Assembly (NCBI RefSeq): GCF_042676085.1
Contig: NZ_JBHTKH010000003.1
Span: 283,474 to 347,473, forward strand
Reading direction: 5' to 3'
Origin: Terrabacter terrigena
GTDB taxonomy: Bacteria; Actinomycetota; Actinomycetes; Actinomycetales; Dermatophilaceae
DNA length: 64,000 nucleotides
Shown here: piece by piece, positions 17,305 through 25,538 of the stretch
Numbering within the stretch: the stretch's first letter is position 1
How the letters are laid out: each line of letters opens with the position of its first letter
The notes under the pieces: model-generated
What the model was told of the DNA's origin: nothing
The model's input: the letters and a program-made list of their open reading frames with translations, nothing else
Database searches by the model: none
Made by a program: the position numbers and the translations under genes

Positions 17305-18939
17305 TCAGGGCGCGATCTCGACGTCCCCCGCTGCGACCACCGCCCTGAGGTCCTGTCCTTCGACCATGAGCGTGGCCCTCCACGTGCCACTGAGCGGGAA
17401 GCTGTAGCGCGCCTCCCAGAACTCGTTCCTCTCGACGAGCGGGACCGGGATCGCGCCTACGCCCCTCGTCGGGTTGCCCAACGTGAGCGCGACGCGCGCG
17501 ACCGCGGCAGGTGCCCCCGTGCTGGTCGTCACGAGCACGCGCAGCGTGCTGCCACGGGTCGTAGCGGGCAGGACCGCGAGGACGGCTGCCCGGCCGTCTC
17601 CGAGAGAGATCCTGACCTGTCGGTTGGCGTCGACCGTGGCTGCCGGATCGGCTGGTCGAGTCGTGACTGCTGAAGCGACCGTTGGTGGGGGTGTCGTCGT
17701 GCCGAGCAGGGACGTGACGCCAAGGACGCAGACGGTCAGCAGCGCCTCGGCCCGGACCGAGCGCAGCGGCGACTCGCTGCGTCCCACCCGACTGCGCGAC
17801 ACCGCAGCGGCCGTCAGAGCGGTCGCGACGAGAGCCAGCTTGCCGAGCAGCAGCAGCCCGTAGCGCGTGAGGAAGAGCTGCTCGACGGCGTTCACGTGCT
17901 GGAGCGTGTTGAGCAGGCCCGTCGCGACCACGGCCAGCACGGAGATCATCGCGAGCCGCGAGAAGTCGAGCAGGGCACGCCGCTCGACAGAGCGTCCCAC
18001 GATGACGAGGACCGCCAGCCCACCTACCCAGACCGCGGCGGTCATGGCGTGCACGGCTACCACCGCGAGGTCGAGGGGAGAACCCGAGGAAGCTCCATGG
18101 CCCGATGCCGCGATCGTCACGGCGACGCCGGCGACGGCGAGCGGAACGAGACGCCGCCGGGGCCCGCCCGTGATCGCCGGCAGCCGCCATGCCAGGGCTG
18201 CGAGAACGCCATAGAGGGCGAGTCTCCACAACGTCGCCAGCCCGAACGACGTGTCCAGGGTGTCCCGCACCAGCTGCGGGTCGACCGCATCGACGAGAGG
18301 ACGCCCGGCCGCATACGGGCCCTGGACGAGCAAGCTGGCCAGCGCGAAGCCCCCACCCCCGACCATCCCGGAGCGCGCCAGGCGTTGCAGGGCCGGGTCG
18401 TTCCTCGCGCCCGCGGCGCACCACAGCAGGAACGCGGCGACACCCGCAAAGGCGGCCAACGACAGGTAGCCGCCCAGACGCGCGACCACCACGTATGCCG
18501 GAGCGGTCGAGGACCGGCCCGACGAAGCGGCGCCCGCGGCGTCAGGGAGCGCCGACGGGGCGGTCCCGATGCCGAAGGTGAAGGCGCCGTCGACGGGGTG
18601 GCCGTCCGAGGAGACCACGCGCCACGTCACGACGTAGGCGCCCTTGCCCAGGCTCGACGGCATCGGCCACGTGACCGTGTGCCCCGTCGCCACGGGCTGC
18701 GATGTCGAGACCGTGCGGCCTGCGCCGTCGAGGAGGCGTAGGCCGCCGTCGACGAGGTCCACCGACTCGGTGAAGGTCAGCTGGATCGACGGAGGGGGCG
18801 CCTCGAGACGGGTCCCGTTGGCGGGTGTGCTGCTGACGAGCTCCGCGTGGGCCCAGGCCGGGGTCGCGAGCACGATGCCTGAGAAGGCCAGCGCGAGGGT
18901 TGCCAGGACGAGGCGCACCAGACGTCGTGAGGTTTGCAT
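17305..18939 (-). CDS. CopC-CopD fusion copper protein
   Basis: 544 aa. A signal peptide (about 1-30, ending PAWA) is followed by a CopC domain beginning AHAELVSSTPANG, whose first His after cleavage and the later His in SSDGHPVDGAFTFG are the typical Cu(II) ligands. A Ser/Ala linker leads to a CopD domain (about 150-415) of roughly eight membrane spans, with HGASSGSP and HAMTAAVWVGGLAVLV motifs. The last 120 residues (about 425-544) are an extracytoplasmic YtkA-like beta domain (FWEARYSFPLSGTWRATL). The family binds copper outside the membrane and imports or sequesters it. Last gene of a three-gene operon, 18 nt after the YcnI-like gene. Confidence 0.93.
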   Translation of the reverse strand: MQTSRRLVRLVLATLALAFSGIVLATPAWAHAELVSSTPANGTRLEAPPPSIQLTFTESVDLVDGGLRLLDGAGRTVSTSQPVATGHTVTWPMPSSLGKGAYVVTWRVVSSDGHPVDGAFTFGIGTAPSALPDAAGAASSGRSSTAPAYVVVARLGGYLSLAAFAGVAAFLLWCAAGARNDPALQRLARSGMVGGGGFALASLLVQGPYAAGRPLVDAVDPQLVRDTLDTSFGLATLWRLALYGVLAALAWRLPAITGGPRRRLVPLAVAGVAVTIAASGHGASSGSPLDLAVVAVHAMTAAVWVGGLAVLVIVGRSVERRALLDFSRLAMISVLAVVATGLLNTLQHVNAVEQLFLTRYGLLLLGKLALVATALTAAAVSRSRVGRSESPLRSVRAEALLTVCVLGVTSLLGTTTPPPTVASAVTTRPADPAATVDANRQVRISLGDGRAAVLAVLPATTRGSTLRVLVTTSTGAPAAVARVALTLGNPTRGVGAIPVPLVERNEFWEARYSFPLSGTWRATLMVEGQDLRAVVAAGDVEIAP

Positions 18940-18957
18940 GGCAGGGCACCGGCCCGG

Positions 18958-19776
18958 TCAGGGCCGCGCGTCCTCGGCTGCCGGTTCGGACGACGTGGCC
19001 TCGACGGGCGGGGCTGCGCCCGGCGCGGCTGCCAGCGGCGTCGCCGCACGACCCCGACGCCAGGCGAGCGTGGCCGCGAACAGCGACACGGCCAGGGCTG
19101 CCCCGGACAGGGCGAGCGAGGCGGTGCCGGAGGTGTCGGAGGCACCGGCGGGAGCCGTGCTGGCCGTGTTGGCGGTGGTGGCCCCGGTGGCGCCGGGCGC
19201 TGCCGTCGGCGCCGCCTGCGGGGTGATCTCGAGAACCGGGGCAGGGTGCTCGGGCTCGACGGTCTTGTCGGCGCTCACCTCGTTCCAGCTGACCGTCTCA
19301 CCGCCCGAGTATGTCTGCAGGGCGGTGAAGACGAGATGACCGGACTCGGGCAGGGGCCCGAGGCTGAGGTTGAAGTCCTTGTACTGGCCGGGGCGGATGC
19401 CGACGCCGTCGGTGGCGGTCCAGGTGACCTGCGAGACCACCGTGTCGACCTTGCGGCCGAACACGTCGATCGGCTGGGCCAGCTTGCGTGTGGCGGTGGT
19501 CGCCTTCCACCCGGGCAGCTCGGTGGTGCGCACCGACCCGATCGGGTTGTCGGCGGGTAGGACCAGTCTCAGCCGGGTGGTGCTCGCGTCGTCCCGCTCG
19601 TTGGGCACCCGGACCGCGATGACCGCACCTTCTCCTCCCTCGACGGTGCCGGGCTGGATGCTGACGTGGGCCGAGGCGGTGCCCGGCAGTGCGAGCGCGG
19701 TGGCGAGGGCCACGCCGGCGCCTGCTCCGATGCGAGTGATGTTGCGACGCAGGGTGGTTCGTGAGTTCTGGAACAT
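18958..19776 (-). CDS. YcnI-like copper-binding protein (DUF1775)
   Basis: 272 aa from ATG 19776. A signal peptide ends GTASA, so the mature protein begins with His (HVSIQPGTVEGGEGAV), the position used by YcnI proteins to bind Cu(II). The DUF1775 domain runs about 36-175 with RVPNERDDASTTRLRLVLP and the Trp-containing GWKATTATRKL. An Ala/Pro-rich linker precedes one C-terminal membrane span (about 218-238) and a short cytoplasmic tail, so the domain is membrane-tethered on the outside. An ATG at 19815 is an alternative start. It lies between a membrane protein gene and copC-copD. Confidence 0.9.
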   Translation of the reverse strand: MFQNSRTTLRRNITRIGAGAGVALATALALPGTASAHVSIQPGTVEGGEGAVIAVRVPNERDDASTTRLRLVLPADNPIGSVRTTELPGWKATTATRKLAQPIDVFGRKVDTVVSQVTWTATDGVGIRPGQYKDFNLSLGPLPESGHLVFTALQTYSGGETVSWNEVSADKTVEPEHPAPVLEITPQAAPTAAPGATGATTANTASTAPAGASDTSGTASLALSGAALAVSLFAATLAWRRGRAATPLAAAPGAAPPVEATSSEPAAEDARP

Positions 19777-19868
19777 GACAGGGCTCGATTCTGGCGATGG
19801 GTCTGCAGGGTTCATGGCTGGATGACGTCGCGCCACAGCCCCCTCCGACGCGCCGCTACGAGACTCGT

Positions 19869-20498
19869 CTACAGGGGGCGGGCGGAGCCTCGCTCCGGCG
19901 GCCCGCGACGGGTGATCCCCGTACCCGCAGGGTCGAACGTGAGCGCCACGGGCACGGCAGGCCACGAGGGCAGCCCGGTCCGGACGAACGAGGTCGCGAG
20001 CGAGGCGCCCAGGGCGTGGCGCATCCGGAGCCAGGCAGCTCTCATCGTGCCGAGTGCGAGTGCCGCCAGAGACCAGGCGGCACGCTCGCCCGCAGCGAGC
20101 CAGGCGCCCACGAGCAGCGCGGCGCCGAGGTGGGCCGCGGCCATCCGGGCGTCGAGGCCGCCGTCGACCCAGGCCGTCAGGGCCGGTCCGCCGGCGTCCG
20201 GGGCGGCGTGCACCGCCGCGTCACCGGGCACGTGCCCGCCGCGACCTTCCATCAGGGAGGCGGCAGGCACCAGCTGTAGCACCCCGTGCAAGGCGGCCTG
20301 TCCGGCCAGCAGCACGGCTGCGGACCACCACCACGAAAGGGGCCGGCCGAGCAGTGCCGCGGCCGAGAGGGTCACGAGCGCACATACCGGCAGCAGCGCC
20401 GAGAGCTCGGGTAGCGCTCCCCCGCCGGAGACGTGGGCGGCCAGCGTGGTCGCCACGACGAGCAGCGACAGCACGGCGGCACGCACCCAGCGCACCAT
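19869..20498 (-). CDS. Membrane protein of the copper operon
   Basis: 209 aa with five or six hydrophobic segments (AAVLSLLVVATTLAAHVSGG at the start, WWWSAAVLLAGQAALHGVLQL, AAAHLGAALLVGAWLAAG). The His residues within or near the membrane (AAHVSGG, AALHGVL, EGRGGHVPG, VHAAPDAG, AAHLGAA) suggest metal handling. Proteins of this shape often stand beside ycnI and copC genes in actinobacteria. ATG 20498 is chosen; a GTG at 20522 would add eight residues. It is the first gene of the operon, 92 nt upstream of the YcnI-like gene. The specific role is unknown. Confidence 0.75.
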   Translation of the reverse strand: MVRWVRAAVLSLLVVATTLAAHVSGGGALPELSALLPVCALVTLSAAALLGRPLSWWWSAAVLLAGQAALHGVLQLVPAASLMEGRGGHVPGDAAVHAAPDAGGPALTAWVDGGLDARMAAAHLGAALLVGAWLAAGERAAWSLAALALGTMRAAWLRMRHALGASLATSFVRTGLPSWPAVPVALTFDPAGTGITRRGPPERGSARPL

Positions 20499-20600
20499 CG
20501 TGAGGTTCCCCACCGGCTCCACCCCCTCGAAGCGGCCCTCGACGGCATCGACGCTACCCCGACGACCTTGAGCCTTTCTTGAGCCGGTCGATGGGGCCGA

Positions 20601-20629
20601 TTATCACTTGACGTTTGGCCTCCTATAAC
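20601..20629 (+). promoter_or_regulatory. Promoter of the amino-acid ABC importer
   Basis: TTATCA (20601-20606), 17 nt, TATAAC (20624-20629): four of six and five of six matches to the housekeeping consensus in an otherwise GC-rich region. Transcription would start near 20636 and leave a leader of about 225 nt before the first gene at 20862. Confidence 0.5.
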
Positions 20630-20643
20630 CTGATGTTCGCGAC

Positions 20644-20657
20644 GGATCGCGCGATCC
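20644..20657. promoter_or_regulatory. Palindrome at the transcription start
   Basis: A perfect 14-bp palindrome, GGATCGCGCGATCC, lies just downstream of the predicted start of the importer transcript. The position suits an operator for a dimeric repressor. The remaining leader up to 20861 can form GC-rich stems but matches no riboswitch class I can recall. Confidence 0.4.
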
Positions 20658-20861
20658 TGGTGCAGGAGACTGCGCTCCGGCCGCGGTCGGCCGCCGCCCC
20701 CGCTGGCAGGCGGCTCGTCCACGGCCACGACCTGCCGCGCCACCCGCTCCAGCCGGCACCGTCGCCGACGGGTGGGCCACGGCCGTGTTCAACCGACCGC
20801 GTCTCGTGGCCCGCTCCGCCCTGCCCTGATCCGACCTGCTCCGACCCCGAAGGAACCCCGA

Positions 20862-21689
20862 ATGAACCTGTCCCGCCGGACGCTCACCGCCTCCGTCGTC
20901 GCCCTGGCCGCCCTGTCCCTCGCTGCGTGCGGCGGCGGCTCGTCAGCCGGCTCGGGCTCGGCCGACAACCCGTACGACCTCCAGCAGGCCGGCGTGCTGC
21001 GGGCCGGGACGCTGACCGACGCCCCGCCGAACGTCTTCCTCAAGGACGGCAAGTTCACCGGTTTCGACAACGACCTCCTCACCGCCGCCGCGGGCAAGCT
21101 CGGCCTCAAGGTCGAGTTCGTCGGCACCGAGTTCAGCTCGCTGCTCGCACAGGTCAAGACGCGCAAGTTCGACGTCGGGTCGTCCTCGATCAGCATCACC
21201 GAGGCCCGCAAGAAGACGGTCGACTTCACCAACAAGTACGACTTCGGCTTCCTCGGCCTCGACGTGCCGAAGGGCTCGACCATCACGTCGTTCGAACAGC
21301 TCGCCGGCAAGCGCGTCGCCGTCGTGCAGGGCACCGTGCAGGACGACTACGCCACGCGCTCCAACCTCAACCCGGTGCGCGTCCCCGACTACAACGCGGC
21401 CCTCAACCAGCTGAAGGCCGGGACCGCCGACGCCTGGATCACCCCCGCCGAGATCGGCGAGAAGACCGCCGCCGACTCGGGTGGCAAGGTGCTCTCGGTG
21501 GCCAAGCAGCTCGACCCCGGTGGCATGGCGTACGCCGTGGCCCCCGGCAACGACAAGCTGCGCGCGGCGCTGGACAAGGCGATCGACGAGGTCGTCGCCG
21601 ACGGCACCTGGGCCAAGCTGCAGAAGCAGTACTACCCGGGCCGTGAGATCCCCGCCGACTTCAAGCCCGGCAGCGGCAGCGCCCAGTAA
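20862..21689 (+). CDS. Amino-acid ABC importer, substrate-binding lipoprotein
   Basis: 275 aa. A lipoprotein signal ends in a lipobox LAAC (Cys near residue 23), then a Gly/Ser linker. The type 3 solute-binding fold follows: LRAGTLTDAPPNVF, GFDNDLLTAAAGKLGLKVEF, the SSSISITEARKKTVDFT motif typical of polar amino-acid binders, and GTVQDDYA in the second lobe. ATG 20862 has an AAGGAA site upstream. It is the first gene of a three-gene importer (binding protein, permease, ATPase). The exact ligand is not determinable; the family takes polar or basic amino acids and opines. Confidence 0.93.
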   Translation: MNLSRRTLTASVVALAALSLAACGGGSSAGSGSADNPYDLQQAGVLRAGTLTDAPPNVFLKDGKFTGFDNDLLTAAAGKLGLKVEFVGTEFSSLLAQVKTRKFDVGSSSISITEARKKTVDFTNKYDFGFLGLDVPKGSTITSFEQLAGKRVAVVQGTVQDDYATRSNLNPVRVPDYNAALNQLKAGTADAWITPAEIGEKTAADSGGKVLSVAKQLDPGGMAYAVAPGNDKLRAALDKAIDEVVADGTWAKLQKQYYPGREIPADFKPGSGSAQ

Positions 21690-21729
21690 CCAGCACCTAC
21701 CGCAACACACACCCCGAGAGGAGGGCCGG

Positions 21730-22521
21730 ATGGATGCCCTGAGAACCGTGTGGGACACCTTCTTCGACACCGAGGCCATGCGCGCCGCGCTACCAGACAT
21801 GCTGAGCGTCGGGCTGCCCAACACACTCGTCCTGGCCCTCTTCTCGGCTCTCATCGGCACCGTGCTCGGGATGGTGCTCGCCGTGTGCGGACTCTCGCAA
21901 CGGCGCTGGCTGCGCTGGCCGGCACGCGTGTACACCGACATCTTCCGCGGGCTGCCTGCCGCCGTGACGATCCTGCTCATCGGTGTAGGTCTCGCGCCCG
22001 TGGGCCTCGAGATGTGGGGCCCCAACCCCTATCCACTGGGCATCCTCGCCCTGTCGCTCATCGCGAGCGCGTACATCGGCGAGATCTTTCGTTCCGGCAT
22101 CCAGAGCGTCGACGCCGGCCAGCTCGAGGCGGCGCGCGCCCTCGGGTTCAGCCGGCCCTCGGGCATGCGGCTGGTCGTCATCCCGCAGGGCGTGCGGCGG
22201 GTGCTGCCCGCCCTCGTGAACCAGTTCATCGCCTTGATCAAGGAGTCGTCGCTCGTCTACTTCCTCGGCCTGCTCGCGAGCCAGCGTGACCTGTTCCGCA
22301 TCGGGCAGGACGCAGCAGCCAACACCGGCAACCAGTCGGCGCTGGTGCTCGCCGGCCTCTTCTACCTGCTCATCACGGTGCCCCTGACGCACGTCGTCAA
22401 CGCCATCGACCGCAGGCTGCGCGAAGGCCGCCGGGCCGACGGTGCAGCAGCCGAGGGATCTGACGGCGCAACGGTTTCCGCGTCCAGTGCCCAGCTCGCG
22501 ATCAGTCAGGAGCCCCGATGA
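21730..22521 (+). CDS. Amino-acid ABC importer, permease
   Basis: 263 aa with five membrane spans. It has a HisM/GlnP-type inner membrane fold with the EAA loop EAARALGFSRPSGMRLVVIPQ (here split: EAARALGFS, then VIPQGVRRVLPALVNQF), which docks on the ATPase. RBS GAGGAGGGCCGG precedes ATG 21730. Only one permease gene is present, so it would work as a homodimer. The last codons overlap the ATPase start (ATGA). Confidence 0.93.
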   Translation: MDALRTVWDTFFDTEAMRAALPDMLSVGLPNTLVLALFSALIGTVLGMVLAVCGLSQRRWLRWPARVYTDIFRGLPAAVTILLIGVGLAPVGLEMWGPNPYPLGILALSLIASAYIGEIFRSGIQSVDAGQLEAARALGFSRPSGMRLVVIPQGVRRVLPALVNQFIALIKESSLVYFLGLLASQRDLFRIGQDAAANTGNQSALVLAGLFYLLITVPLTHVVNAIDRRLREGRRADGAAAEGSDGATVSASSAQLAISQEPR

Positions 22522-23285
22522 CACAGCAGACCCAGGAGTCCCGAACGGGTCGTCCGGCCGAGGGCGTCGGCGTGGCCACCCGCGACATCCACCTCTCCTT
22601 CGGCTCCAACCACGTCCTGCGCGGCGTCGACCTCGACGTCCCGGCGGCCTCGACCGCCTGCGTCATCGGGCCCTCCGGCTCCGGCAAGTCCACCCTGCTG
22701 CGCGTCGTCAACCGGTTGCTCGAGCCCGACAGCGGCGACGTGCTGTTCGACGGCCGCAGCGTCCTGAAAGACGACCCCGATGTGCTTCGCCAGCGGGTGG
22801 GCATGGTGTTCCAGCACTTCAACCTCTTCCCGCACAAGACGGTTCGCGCCAACATCACCCTCGGGCTGACGCGTCTCAAGGGTCTCTCGAAGGATGAGGC
22901 GGCCGAGCGAGCCCTCGTCCATCTCGACCGTGTCGGCCTCGCCCACAAGGCCGACGTGCGGCCCGGAACCCTGTCGGGCGGCCAGCAGCAGCGGGTCGCG
23001 ATCGCGCGCGCCCTCGCGATGGAGCCCGAGGTGATGCTCTTCGACGAGGCGACGTCCGCGCTCGACCCCGAGCTCGTCAAGGGTGTCCTGGCCACGATGG
23101 CCGACCTGGCGGCAGAGGGCATGACGATGCTCGTCGTCACCCACGAGATGGGCTTTGCTCGCTCGGTGGCCCAGCAGGTCCTCTTCATGGACCAGGGCCG
23201 CGTCCTCGAGGCTGGCGAGCCCGGCGCGGTCTTCGAGGCGCCACGGACGGAGCGCCTCCAGCGCTTCCTCTCGCAGGTGCTCTAG
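22518..23285 (+). CDS. Amino-acid ABC importer, ATPase
   Basis: 255 aa. Walker A GPSGSGKST is at residues 51-59, the Q-loop in MVFQHFNLFPHKT, the signature LSGGQQQR, Walker B VMLFDEATSALDPE and the switch His in VTHEMGFARSV. It is a close match to GlnQ/HisP-type ATPases. The start overlaps the permease stop by 4 nt, so translation is coupled. Confidence 0.95.
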   Translation: MTQQTQESRTGRPAEGVGVATRDIHLSFGSNHVLRGVDLDVPAASTACVIGPSGSGKSTLLRVVNRLLEPDSGDVLFDGRSVLKDDPDVLRQRVGMVFQHFNLFPHKTVRANITLGLTRLKGLSKDEAAERALVHLDRVGLAHKADVRPGTLSGGQQQRVAIARALAMEPEVMLFDEATSALDPELVKGVLATMADLAAEGMTMLVVTHEMGFARSVAQQVLFMDQGRVLEAGEPGAVFEAPRTERLQRFLSQVL

Positions 23286-23305
23286 CCCGGCGGACCATCG
23301 GGCCC

Positions 23306-24526
23306 ATGCGTCTGCGTCGAGTCGGTCCGGGCGAAAAGTCCTTGGTGGCCGACCCCCCGGCGAGTGAGCATGGGCCCGTGGACCCGCATCCCCGGCTACC
23401 CCTGCAAGGGGGGCTGCCCCCGCTCGAGACGGCCGGCAGCCCGGTCCTGCCCGTCATCGAGATTGCGTGCGACGAGTCCGGGTTCTCGGGCAGCAACCTG
23501 CTCGATGCCGCCACTCCGGTGTTCACGCACGCCAGCGTCGACCTCGGCCTCGACGAGGCCGCCGCGCTCGTCGAGGAGCTCAGGTCTGGGTTCCATTGGC
23601 CCCGTGGCGAGTTCAAGTCAGGGCAGCTGCTGCGCGGCCCGCGCGCGAGAGACGTCTGGGAGCCGCTGCTGGCTGCGCTGACCGACCGGGCGCACGTGCA
23701 GGTGGTCGACAAGGAGTTCTTCCTCGTGACGCGGGTCGTCGACCTCCTGCTGGCCGAGCCGACGTACGCCGCGGGCACGCGCCTCAGCCAGCACCTCCGC
23801 CCCGCGGCACTCGCCCTCTACCGAGCGGGACGACGGAGGGGAGCCGACTGGGACGCCTTCCTCACCGCCTTCGTCGAACTGGTGCGCCCCAAGAGGCGGC
23901 GGCAGCCGGGCCGACGCGTCGTCGACGCCTTCTTCCGGGCCCGCGACACCCTGGCGGCCGGCCTCGACGATGAAGCCGGAACGGTGCTCGCCTCCCTGAC
24001 GCGCACGCGCACTCGTGCCGTCCTGGCGCGACTGGACCTCTACGACGCGGCCATTCCCCCACCGCTCGAGCCGATGCTCCCGGCGCTGGCCGAGACCGTG
24101 CTGTTCTGGAGCGGGAACCACCGGCAGGTGCGCGTGGTGCACGACGAGCAGAGCGCGCTCACCGCCACCCGTCTCAGGCGCCTCCAGCGGGTCCTCGCGC
24201 AGGGGCGCGGTCCGGCTGCCGGCTGGGGCGGGCCGGAGGACCCGCTCGAGGAGCAGGTGTCGCCGTTGGCCGGCCTCGTCACCGTCGACTCGCGCGACGA
24301 CCCCCGGGTGCAGGTTGCCGACATCCTCGCGGGCATTGCCCGGCGATCACTCGACATCGGGCCCGACTCGCTGCTCTCGCCCTTCCTCTCCCCGACCTCG
24401 CTGCGGGACCCAGAGCGCAGAGCACCGCTCCCGGCGGCCGCCCCGGTCCGGCAGGCGGCGGACGGCTCACCGGCCCGTCCTGGGCACCCGGCCCGAGCAA
24501 CCGGTCCTCGAGCCTCTGCAGGGTGA
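23306..24526 (+). CDS. DUF3800-like protein
   Basis: 406 aa if started at ATG 23306; GTG 23378 (VDPHPRLPLQ) is an equally possible start and neither has a clear ribosome binding site. Near residue 52, IACDESGFSGSNLLD is the acidic DES motif of DUF3800 proteins, which have an RNase H-like fold and are suspected nucleases, some linked to mobile elements and defence. A second acidic region, VDSRDDPRVQVADILAGIA near 330-350, matches the family's distal D-x-x-AD motif. Between them are helices rich in Arg. The last 50 residues are low-complexity and overlap an opposite-strand ORF. It is not part of a recognisable defence cluster here. Confidence 0.7.
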   Translation: MRLRRVGPGEKSLVADPPASEHGPVDPHPRLPLQGGLPPLETAGSPVLPVIEIACDESGFSGSNLLDAATPVFTHASVDLGLDEAAALVEELRSGFHWPRGEFKSGQLLRGPRARDVWEPLLAALTDRAHVQVVDKEFFLVTRVVDLLLAEPTYAAGTRLSQHLRPAALALYRAGRRRGADWDAFLTAFVELVRPKRRRQPGRRVVDAFFRARDTLAAGLDDEAGTVLASLTRTRTRAVLARLDLYDAAIPPPLEPMLPALAETVLFWSGNHRQVRVVHDEQSALTATRLRRLQRVLAQGRGPAAGWGGPEDPLEEQVSPLAGLVTVDSRDDPRVQVADILAGIARRSLDIGPDSLLSPFLSPTSLRDPERRAPLPAAAPVRQAADGSPARPGHPARATGPRASAG

Positions 24527-24575
24527 GCATCAGCACCAGCCCGGCCACGGGCATCGTCAGCGTCAGGATCGACAT
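24279..24575 (-). CDS. Possible small membrane protein
   Basis: ATG 24575 begins MSILTLTMPVAGLVLMLTL, one N-terminal membrane span followed by QRLEDRLLGPG, a pattern seen in short actinobacterial proteins. A very good ribosome binding site (GGAAGGAAGGACGAGG) precedes it. The rest of the 98-aa frame is Pro/Arg/Gly-rich and runs antisense to the end of the DUF3800-like gene, so either this gene or that gene's tail is probably misjudged. The start region looks genuine. Function unknown. Confidence 0.45.
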   Translation of the reverse strand: MSILTLTMPVAGLVLMLTLQRLEDRLLGPGAQDGPVSRPPPAGPGRPPGAVLCALGPAARSGRGRARAASRARCRVIAGQCPRGCRQPAPGGRRASRR

Positions 24576-24757
24576 CCTCGTCCTTCCTTCCCGAGCGCCG
24601 CTGCCGGATGACCTGGCCCACGGCGTCCGGGCTCTTCACCCCTGACGACGCCTCCGGCGGGTACGCATGACGCGGGACGAGCCCGGAAGGCGCTTTCGGG
24701 GCGTCCGCGCCGAACCTGCCCGGCGTCGGACGTCTGCCGGATGGGTAGGAGTACGGC

Positions 24758-25516
24758 GTGATCGCTCGCCTCTCCCTCAGCGGACCCGCGGGACCGCGGC
24801 GTGCTGCCGAGCACCGGCCCAGCGGCGCAGACCGGGCGGACGTGCCTGGAGGTCCCCCGCGGGCCCTCGGCGCCGCGCTCGCCGCAGCCCTGGGCGCGGT
24901 CGCCGCGGTCACCCGCCGCAAGCCGCTCCACGCGGCCGGCACGACCTGGGCTGCACGACTGCGGGTCGACGCGCCACTACCCGACCTCGGGGTCGCGGTG
25001 CTCGAGGACCGTGGCGCGCACGCGTGCACGGTGCGGGTCTCACGGGCGCTCGGGATGCCGAGCGGGTGGTGGGACGTCGGTGGCCTGGCGCTGCGGCTTC
25101 CCGGCGCCGGCTCGCACTCCGGGCCCGCCGACCTGCTCTTCGCGACGACGGGCACGGGACGGGCGACCCGACACGTGCTGCGACCCGTCCGTCACGCGAC
25201 CGAGCGCCCCCTCACGACGCTGCTGCCGACGACGGCCGGAGGACGTTCGCTCGTGCTGCTCGTGCGTCCGACGAGCCGCGAGGCCGAGCCACGGCAGTAC
25301 GAGCTCGCCGTGGCTGCCGATGGCGGGGACTGGCAGCCGGTCGGGCTCATCGACCTGCTGCACGAGCAGCCGGCCGACGAGCAGCGGTTCGACCCGATCG
25401 TCAACGAGCTGTCCGGCACCAGGCCACCGTCCTGGGTGGTCGCGATGCGTGAGCCCGCGTACCGCTGGGCTCGCCGCCTCGGCCGGCATGACCTCCAAGA
25501 CCCCCCGGGCCCCTGA
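24758..25516 (+). CDS. Conserved actinobacterial hypothetical protein
   Basis: 252 aa, soluble. Protein-like throughout: an Ala-rich N-terminal helix (RALGAALAAALGAVAAVTR), HAAGTTWAARLRVDAP, RVSRALGMPSGWWDVGGLALRLPG, DLLFATTGTGRATRHVLRP and a C-terminal RFDPIVNELSG. I recall this pattern from uncharacterised actinobacterial proteins with a possible link to catalase-like folds (HxxG near the start, then an RxxRxxGxP segment), but I cannot confirm it and would not assign enzymatic activity. GTG 24758 lies 6 nt after TAGGAG. Alone between a convergent flavodoxin-like gene and the DUF3800 region. Confidence 0.7.
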   Translation: MIARLSLSGPAGPRRAAEHRPSGADRADVPGGPPRALGAALAAALGAVAAVTRRKPLHAAGTTWAARLRVDAPLPDLGVAVLEDRGAHACTVRVSRALGMPSGWWDVGGLALRLPGAGSHSGPADLLFATTGTGRATRHVLRPVRHATERPLTTLLPTTAGGRSLVLLVRPTSREAEPRQYELAVAADGGDWQPVGLIDLLHEQPADEQRFDPIVNELSGTRPPSWVVAMREPAYRWARRLGRHDLQDPPGP

Positions 25517-25538
25517 CCGGCGGGACCGGACATCACAG

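Noticed and set aside
23306..24526. DUF3800-like protein as part of a new defence island.
   Set aside because: Neighbours are an amino-acid importer, a hypothetical and a flavodoxin-like protein; no nuclease, helicase or methylase partner is seen.
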